NCBI RefSeq assembly: GCF_028618695.1
Contig: NZ_JAQIVI010000149.1
Location: 46,833 to 110,832, forward strand
DNA from: Natrinema soli
GTDB taxonomy: Archaea > Halobacteriota > Halobacteria > Halobacteriales > Natrialbaceae
DNA: 64,000 bases
Reading direction: 5' to 3'
The notes under the pieces were generated by a model that ran no database searches, was not told where the DNA came from, and worked only from the letters and a program-made list of their open reading frames with translations. Positions 58,653 through 64,000 of the stretch are shown here, piece after piece; positions within the stretch are counted from its first letter, which is position 1, and each line of letters begins with the position of its first letter. Position numbers and translations under genes: made by a program.

Positions 58653-58778
58653 CAGTACCGTACATATGAGTGGCAGTACCGTGTATATGCGTGTCAGTAC
58701 CGTGCATGCGAGTGGCAGTACCGTGTATATGCGTGTCAGTACCGTGCATGCGAGTGGCAATACCGTGAGTGTACTGTC
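58653..58778. repeat. Six 21-bp tandem repeats (composite 42-bp unit)
   Basis: Units start at 58,653, 58,674, 58,695, 58,716, 58,737 and 58,758. Two types alternate: cagtaccgtgtatatgcgtg-t and cagtaccgtgcatgcgagtg-g; the first and last units are degenerate. The two central 42-bp dimers (58,674-58,715 and 58,716-58,757) are identical. Length is a multiple of 3, so the minus frame stays open (MHGTDTH, IHGTATR heptads), but I consider it non-coding. Confidence 0.85.
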
Positions 58779-59057
58779 ATACCCTATACGCTTGAGTCCG
58801 AGGCGTTCCGCAGTCTATCTCGGACGGACGGTTGCTGACGGTATTGAAGATCGACCACTCGTGACGCCGCTGCGGGGTCGAGTTCGGACGCGTGATTGTC
58901 TCTCTCCCGCTTCAATTGAAAATCCACACAAACGTAGCGAACGAGAACACGCTACGGGACTCACATCGGTCGTGTCGTTGATACACGTCGATGGATACCC
59001 GGTGCCGAGTGGAAACTGGCAGGATTTAAGCAAGGTCGGAACGGCCGTTCGAATGGT
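58779..59057. other. Intergenic region upstream of sucCD
   Basis: 279 bp without a gene. A TATA-like ggatttaagcaagg (59,021-59,034) lies 24-37 bp before the sucC ATG and is the likely sucCD promoter. Confidence 0.4.
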
Positions 59058-60206
59058 ATGAAATTACACGAGTACCAGGCGAAGCAGGTCTTCGCCGATG
59101 CCGGGGTACCGACGCCGGACTCGCAGCTCGCGTCCGACGTCGACGGCGTCGTCACCGCGGCCGAGGAAATCGGCTATCCAGTCGCGGTGAAGGCACAGGT
59201 ACAGGTCGGCGGCCGGGGGAAAGCCGGCGGGATCAAACTCGTCGACGACGCGGACGAGGCCCGCGAGGCGGCCGAGTCCATCCTCGGAATGGATCTGAAG
59301 GGGTATCACGTGGATCGCGTCCTCGTCGAGGAAGCGGTCGACTTCACGAACGAACTCTACGTCGGGATCACGATGGACCGCGGCGAGGGCAAACCCGTCG
59401 CGATGGTCTCGACCAGGGGTGGCGTCAACATCGAGGAGGTCGCCGAGGAGGATCCCGAAGCGATCGCCCGCGAACACATCGATCCCGCCTTCGGGATGCA
59501 TCCCTACCAGGCCCGGAAGGCCGTCTACGACGCCGGCGTCGATCAGTCCGTCGCGCGCGACGTCTCGAGCGTTCTCACGACCCTCTATCAGCTCTGGGAC
59601 GACAAGGACGGCGCCGACGCCGAGATCAATCCGCTGATGGTCACCAGCGACAACGAGGTCATCGCGGCCGACGCCGTGATGAACATCGACGAGGACGCGC
59701 TGTTCCGCCAGCCCGAACTCGCCGAGATGGAGGAGGAAGCGGCCGGCGGCGACGAACTCGAGCAGAAGGCCGACGAGTACGGCTTCGACTACGTCCGACT
59801 CGAGGGCAACACGGGTATCATCGGCAACGGTGCCGGACTCGTGATGACGACACTCGACCTCGTCGACCACTACGGTGGCGAGCCCGCGAACTTCCTGGAC
59901 GTCGGCGGCGGCGCGAAGGCCGCCCGCATCGCGAACGCGCTGGACATGGTGTTCTCGGACGACAACGTGGATTCGGTCGTCTTCAACATCTTCGGCGGGA
60001 TCACGCGCGGCGACGAGGTCGCCCGCGGGATCAACGAGGCGCTCGAGCAGTTCGACGAGATCCCCAAGCCGGTCGTCGTCCGACTGGCCGGGACGAACTG
60101 GGAGGAAGGGATGGAGATTCTGAACGAGGACCTCGTGACGGTCGAACAGACCCTCGAGGACGCGGTTCAGCGTGCCGTCGAGTACGCTGGAGAGGTGAGC
60201 GAGTAA
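59058..60206 (+). CDS. sucC: Succinate-CoA ligase (ADP-forming) beta subunit
   Basis: 382 residues. N-terminal ATP-grasp: [52 protein letters not shown]. The C-terminal CoA-ligase part has [13 protein letters not shown] and [14 protein letters not shown]. Typical length. It makes ATP from succinyl-CoA in the citric acid cycle with SucD. The stop overlaps the sucD start. Confidence 0.97.
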   Translation: MKLHEYQAKQVFADAGVPTPDSQLASDVDGVVTAAEEIGYPVAVKAQVQVGGRGKAGGIKLVDDADEAREAAESILGMDLKGYHVDRVLVEEAVDFTNELYVGITMDRGEGKPVAMVSTRGGVNIEEVAEEDPEAIAREHIDPAFGMHPYQARKAVYDAGVDQSVARDVSSVLTTLYQLWDDKDGADAEINPLMVTSDNEVIAADAVMNIDEDALFRQPELAEMEEEAAGGDELEQKADEYGFDYVRLEGNTGIIGNGAGLVMTTLDLVDHYGGEPANFLDVGGGAKAARIANALDMVFSDDNVDSVVFNIFGGITRGDEVARGINEALEQFDEIPKPVVVRLAGTNWEEGMEILNEDLVTVEQTLEDAVQRAVEYAGEVSE

Positions 60207-61078
60207 TGAGTGTACTAGTCGACGACGACACGCGCGTCGTGGTACAGGGCATCACCGGCGGGGAAGGGAAGTTCCACGCCGAGCAGATGATGGAGTACGG
60301 CACCAACGTCGTTGCCGGTGCGGTCCCCGGCAAGGGCGGACAAGAAGTCAGCGGCGTGCCGGTCTACGACACGGTCCACGAAGCGGTCGACGAGGAGAAC
60401 GCGGACACGTCCGTCATCTTCGTCCCGCCGGCGTTCGCCGGCGACGCCGTCTTCGAATCGCTCGATTCGGGGCTCGACCTCGCGGTCGCGATCACGGAGG
60501 GCATCCCGACCCAGGACATGGCGCGGGTCAACAAGCGCCTCTCCGAGACCGACACGCGACTCATCGGTCCGAACTGTCCCGGCCTCATCACGCCCGGCGA
60601 GGCCAAACTGGGCATTCTCCCCGGCAACATCTTCTCCGAGGGGAACGTCGGTCTGGTCTCCCGGTCGGGGACGCTGACCTACCAGGTCGTCGATAGCCTG
60701 ACCAACCGCGGTATCGGCCAGACCACGGCCATCGGTATCGGCGGCGATCCGATCATCGGGACGGACTTCGTCGACGCCCTCGAACTCTTCGAGGACGACC
60801 CCGACACCGACGCCATCGTCATGTGCGGCGAGATCGGCGGCGAGGACGAGGAAGAGGCCGCCGCGTTCATCGACGACTACGTCGACACGCCGGTCGCGGG
60901 CTTCATCGCCGGCCGCACCGCGCCACCGGGCAAGCGAATGGGCCACGCCGGTGCGATCGTCTCCGGCTCCGGGACCGGGACCGCGGAGAGCAAGATCAGC
61001 GCGCTCAACGACGCCGGCGTCCCCGTCGGCGATACTCCCGAGGAAGTCGCCGACCACATCGAAGGGTTCCTCGACTAA
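60206..61078 (+). CDS. sucD: Succinate-CoA ligase alpha subunit
   Basis: 290 residues. CoA-binding Rossmann region [18 protein letters not shown], then [10 protein letters not shown], and the phosphorylated His in [14 protein letters not shown] (about residue 248). Complete and directly coupled to sucC. Confidence 0.97.
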   Translation: MSVLVDDDTRVVVQGITGGEGKFHAEQMMEYGTNVVAGAVPGKGGQEVSGVPVYDTVHEAVDEENADTSVIFVPPAFAGDAVFESLDSGLDLAVAITEGIPTQDMARVNKRLSETDTRLIGPNCPGLITPGEAKLGILPGNIFSEGNVGLVSRSGTLTYQVVDSLTNRGIGQTTAIGIGGDPIIGTDFVDALELFEDDPDTDAIVMCGEIGGEDEEEAAAFIDDYVDTPVAGFIAGRTAPPGKRMGHAGAIVSGSGTGTAESKISALNDAGVPVGDTPEEVADHIEGFLD

Positions 61079-61265
61079 CGCCGCGGTCTCGCACGCCGGT
61101 CAGTCCGCGCTCGACGCTGCGGGCTGACGTTCTTTCGTTTTCCCCGGCTCGACGAGTTCCGAGATTCAGGGCGCGAGTCCCAGCGTTGCCGGAGCCACCC
61201 GGTTCCGGCCCGACCCGTCGCTTTCCCGCAGTGCCGTCATACAGGCGTCGCTCGTAGGATATCGT

Positions 61266-61418
61266 ATGTCTGTTTGGCTCGAGTGTGACAACTGTGGGAC
61301 CGAACACACGATTCCGGAGCGGGCCGACGAACCCGGCAGCGGTACGGTCTGTCCGTCCTGTGGCGAACGCCCGTACACGGTCCGGCGACGTGGACTGGTG
61401 TGGCACCCCGACCCGTAA
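61266..61418 (+). CDS. Small zinc-ribbon protein
   Basis: 50 residues: MSVWLECDNCGTEHTIPER, then TVCPSCGERPYTVRRRGLVW. Four cysteines CDNC and CPSC form a zinc ribbon. ATG start and stop TAA at 61,416. A widespread haloarchaeal small protein type of unknown function. Confidence 0.7.
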   Translation: MSVWLECDNCGTEHTIPERADEPGSGTVCPSCGERPYTVRRRGLVWHPDP

Positions 61419-61534
61419 CGACTCGAGGGACCGAGAACCGGCACCGGTAGACCGTCTGACAGACACCGCCAGGGAGAAACTGAGCGCCGCGGTCGGTCAC
61501 CTTCGAATCGCCGGTGGGGAGGCCGGCAGAGCCG

Positions 61535-62404
61535 TCAGAACAGCCCGCCGATGATCGACAGCAGCCGACCGAAGAAACCGGAGGAGCTGTCGTCGGTCGC
61601 TACGGACCCGTCCGTCGCGTCCGCGTCGTCGGCTGCGCTGTCGTCCGCCGCCTCCGTATCGTCCGGCCGTTCGCTCGCGCTGTCGCTCTCCGCCTCCTCG
61701 GCCGCGGGCTCGTCCGCGTCGGTTTCGACGCTCGAGTCCGTCCCGCGGTCCCGATCCGAGACGGCGATGCTCGAATTCGACGGCGAGTCGCTCTCGGTGC
61801 CGGCATCGGTCGCCGTAGCCTCGTCGGGGTCGAAATCCGACTCGGGGCTATCTCCGAAGAGCCGCTCTACGAGCTCGTCGGGGGCAGCGGGCTCGTCGAC
61901 ACCGCCGCTCGGATCGGCATCGCCGGTCGGCGGTTCGGAGTCCGTCTCGGTCTCGACGTCTGCCTCGCTGGACTCGTCGGGTTCACTAGGCTCGCCGGTT
62001 TCGTCCGAACCGTCCGTCTCGATCCAGAGGAACTCCTGTTCTTTCGTGCGACCCGTGAGCAGGAGATCCGCGAGTTCGTCGTCGTCTGCCAGTAGATCGT
62101 CGTCGACCGTTGCGTCGGGCTCGGGGCCCGGCTCGTCCGCGCTCGCGATGATGTCGTCCGGACTCTCGTCCGCGAGAATGTCGTCGGCACCGCTCTCGTC
62201 GCCGGCGTCCGTCCGAAGCTGGTCGAAGACGTCGGCAGCCGTCCGATCTTCGACGGCGTCGGATCCGTCTCCGTCGTCGGTCTCGGCTCGCTGGTCGCCC
62301 CCCGGATCCCCGTCCGACTCGATCTCCCCGAAGAGATCGTCGACGCTCGAGCCCACGTCGAACCCGGCGTCGGCCGACTGCGTGTCTGTCGTACTATCTG
62401 TCAT
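61535..62404 (-). CDS. Very acidic low-complexity protein
   Basis: 289 residues. Asp, Glu, Ser and Thr dominate (e.g. DDADATDGSVATDDSSSG). Short conserved patches: VDDLFGEIESDG at the start, EQEFLWIETDG in the middle and FFGRLLSIIGGLF at the end, the last amphipathic and perhaps membrane-touching. Probably disordered, with the C-terminal helix as anchor. Family unknown; repetitive composition limits confidence in function. Confidence 0.65.
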   Translation of the reverse strand: MTDSTTDTQSADAGFDVGSSVDDLFGEIESDGDPGGDQRAETDDGDGSDAVEDRTAADVFDQLRTDAGDESGADDILADESPDDIIASADEPGPEPDATVDDDLLADDDELADLLLTGRTKEQEFLWIETDGSDETGEPSEPDESSEADVETETDSEPPTGDADPSGGVDEPAAPDELVERLFGDSPESDFDPDEATATDAGTESDSPSNSSIAVSDRDRGTDSSVETDADEPAAEEAESDSASERPDDTEAADDSAADDADATDGSVATDDSSSGFFGRLLSIIGGLF

Positions 62405-62515
62405 GAATTCCTTCTCTGCTAGTCGATTATCACGCGACTTTAATTTTTGGAATTCTTTCAGTCACGAGAGATGAGATCGATGACGTATTAGTGTGCTGGC
62501 CATCGGCCGGGATCG

Positions 62516-62740
62516 ATGGCCGTGGAGGTTGACAATCGACCAGTTGCACGTCGTCGAAGTCGTTGATTCGGAAAACCGTTGCTCGAGGTGGCTGGGTCGC
62601 GGTTCCACTGCTCATCGACCGTCGGTGAAATTCCGGCACACGTCCTTCTCGCCGCCCGAAATCGCACACAGGAGACGGGCGAGCCCCTCGAGGCCGACGT
62701 CGACGACCACGCGGAACTGGCGACGGCGCTCGAGAAGTGA
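62516..62740 (+). pseudogene. Short gene with internal stop
   Basis: ATG 62,516 leads to TGA after 16 codons; the same frame continues GKPLLEVAGSRFHCSSTVGE, then IPAHVLLAARNRTQETGEPL, DDHAELATALEK and a stop. The second part looks like the conserved C-terminus of a small haloarchaeal protein. Either a nonsense mutation occurred or translation starts downstream (TTG or GTG). Confidence 0.35.
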
Positions 62741-62782
62741 GGCACGGAGACGCCCCGGTAGCAGTCGGTTCTGCGCCTCGAG

Positions 62783-63682
62783 TCAGGTTCGGTCGACGAA
62801 GTCGACGATGTACTCGGCGATTTCCTCGCCGGCGTCCTCCTGCAGGAAGTGGGCCGCCTCGTCGATCCAGATGTCGGGCTGTTCGGTCGCAGTCGGAATG
62901 TGGTGTCGAAGCGGATCGCGGTCGTGGGACGTGATCGGATCCTCCCTCGCGAACAGCACGAACGCCGGTTTCTCCCATTCACCCAGCAGGTCCTGCGTTT
63001 CGGCGAACAACTCCGCCCCGGGATCGTCGGGCGACGTGGGAACGAGGCCGGGAAACGTCCGCGCGGCGGCCATATATCGCTCGTCGGGGAACGGCGCTCG
63101 GTAGGCGTCGACCACGGTCGCCGAGAGATCGTGGTAGCAACCGTTTTCGACCAGTCTGCCGATGTCGAGGTCGTCAGCTGTCGCGACCATCTCGGCGAAC
63201 TCGTGCCACCGCTCGCTCATCTCCTGGGACCCGTCCGGAACGCCGGTGTTCATCGGCACCAAACGCGAGAACCGTTCGGGCTCGTGGGTCGCGAGCGGGA
63301 GTCCGAGGACGCCACCCCAGTCCTGGCAGACGAGCGTGATGTTCGTCAGATCGAGCTCCTCGACGAACGTCTCGAGCGCGTCGTAATGCATCTCGACGGA
63401 GTACTCGTCGCGGTCCTCGTACCGGTCGGAGCGACCACAGCCGATCAGATCGGGGACGATCACGCGGCCGCGCTCGGCCAGCGTTGGCATCATCTTCCGA
63501 TACAGGAACGACCACGTGGGTTCGCCGTGCAGACAGAGGAACGTTTCCTCGGCTTCGTCGCCGTCTGCACTGCCGCCGGTTTCCACGTACGCCATCCGTA
63601 ACTCGCCGACGTCGACGTACTGCGGCTCGTAGTCGAACTCCGGCACGTCCTCGAATCGCTCCGCTGGAACACGAACGACCAT
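62783..63682 (-). CDS. Haloalkane-dehalogenase-like alpha/beta hydrolase
   Basis: 299 residues. The oxyanion motif HGEPTWSFLYRKM and nucleophile elbow VCQDWGGVLG with Asp121 (Asp rather than Ser) and the halide-binding Trp122 match haloalkane dehalogenases of the DhlA group. A late acidic residue in FAREDPIT and the catalytic His in DEAAHFLQED complete the triad. It would hydrolyse carbon-halogen bonds; epoxide hydrolase-like activity is the alternative. The start MVVRVPAERF is at 63,682. Confidence 0.88.
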   Translation of the reverse strand: MVVRVPAERFEDVPEFDYEPQYVDVGELRMAYVETGGSADGDEAEETFLCLHGEPTWSFLYRKMMPTLAERGRVIVPDLIGCGRSDRYEDRDEYSVEMHYDALETFVEELDLTNITLVCQDWGGVLGLPLATHEPERFSRLVPMNTGVPDGSQEMSERWHEFAEMVATADDLDIGRLVENGCYHDLSATVVDAYRAPFPDERYMAAARTFPGLVPTSPDDPGAELFAETQDLLGEWEKPAFVLFAREDPITSHDRDPLRHHIPTATEQPDIWIDEAAHFLQEDAGEEIAEYIVDFVDRT

Positions 63683-63858
63683 ACGCTGTGATATTACATA
63701 CCACTATTCAAAGGTTGGGGAACAAATGTGAACGCTGTAAGCATTGTTCGAACCGATAGTTTCGGCCGTAAACACCACTCGGCTACGCGCCGGATTCACC
63801 CGACGCGGCCCGATCGAGGAGTACCCGACAACAGCCACGACTATCCAAAACCATTATA

Positions 63859-64000
63859 ATGGCGTCAACCGAGACTAGATATGTGGTTTACGAGACTGGA
63901 AACGAGACGGTCGACGACGCACTCGAGCGGGTGCTGGCCGGCGAGCGCCTCGACCGGACCGACGGGCTAGCGCTGATCGCCCAGCCGGTCGAGGCGCTCG
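63859..64000 (+). CDS. Start of a gene cut by the window end (possibly a CofH-like radical SAM protein)
   Basis: 47 codons visible, open to the edge. NETVDDALERVLAGERLDRTDGLALI resembles the N-terminus of CofH/CofG-type F420-cofactor synthases, which start with ALxxxxxGERLxxxDGLxLL before the iron-sulfur site. The Cys motif would be outside the window, so this rests on a short match. Confidence 0.45.
   Translation, partial: MASTETRYVVYETGNETVDDALERVLAGERLDRTDGLALIAQPVEAL

Noticed and set aside
58516..58749. Extension of the prenyltransferase frame through the tandem repeats, giving heptapeptides such as MHGTDTH
   Set aside because: The frame is open only because the unit is 21 bp. The UbiA domain begins at the GTG at 58,515 and nothing upstream resembles a signal or domain.
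58653..58778. CRISPR array
   Set aside because: The units are contiguous with no unique spacers, and there are no cas genes in the window.
1..64000. Ribosomal RNA genes or known haloarchaeal virus structural genes
   Set aside because: None were seen on either strand. The only stable RNA recognised is tRNA-Glu.

Overview
The window is from an extremely halophilic archaeon (class Halobacteria). Nearly all proteins are acidic, and several haloarchaea-typical families occur: HalOD1, DUF5827, amphi-Trp, halophilic 2Fe-2S ferredoxin and Tat-lipobox substrate-binding proteins. Many genes lack a Shine-Dalgarno and have a TATA-like box 30-40 bp before the start. The genus cannot be fixed from the sequence alone.

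Layout. (1) 1-5,640: decayed accessory DNA with two dead IS6-family remnants, frameshifted genes, an SDR oxidoreductase, a winged-helix repressor with a palindromic operator, and two runs of tiny overlapping plasmid- or virus-type genes. (2) 5,640-16,450: a mosaic of single-gene islands: a VapBC pair, MaoC-like hydratase, Orc1/Cdc6, a Cys-rich copper-storage protein, a SnoaL-like protein, an alpha/beta hydrolase, a formate/nitrite-type transporter, PadR, a response regulator and RHH/HNH proteins. Three islands have the anatomy of small transposons without a transposase: inverted ends plus target-site duplications around one cargo gene. The 3' end of the orc gene occurs three times. (3) 16,450-21,812: a plus-strand operon of small hypothetical and zinc-ribbon genes with stop/start overlaps, converging on a tyrosine integrase. 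This looks like one end of an integrated plasmid or provirus. Two antisense zinc-finger micro-genes are inserted in it. (4) 21,813-25,527: a CaCA exchanger, a membrane/zinc-ribbon protein, ArsR and an amphi-Trp protein. (5) 25,528-35,742: a 10.2-kb segment bounded by two inverted IS6-family copies and a perfect 8-bp direct repeat, hence a candidate composite transposon. It carries a TAXI-type TRAP transporter (binding protein, DUF1850 protein, fused permease), a gamma-glutamyltransferase and an M14 carboxypeptidase, which together look like a peptide-scavenging and uptake module. (6) 35,743-49,800: regulators, DUF4242 plus methyltransferase, 2Fe-2S ferredoxin, a PQQ-type quinoprotein dehydrogenase with an unknown partner, a CDC48-type AAA ATPase, and an ABC uptake locus controlled by an HTH/substrate-binding-protein fusion. 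(7) 49,800-64,000: conserved chromosome: tRNA-Glu(CTC), a membrane HTH protein, MBL hydrolase, P-loop protein, DUF5827, 7TM histidine kinase, RNA ligase and its PIN-domain partner, UbiA prenyltransferase, SucCD, a zinc ribbon, an acidic low-complexity protein, a haloalkane-dehalogenase-like enzyme and the start of a further gene.

The most notable structures are the transposase-less cargo cassettes (6,500-13,034), the IS6-bounded scavenging transposon, the HTH-SBP fusion regulator and the antisense zinc-finger inserts. All assignments come from reading motifs and repeats by eye. No database search was run.
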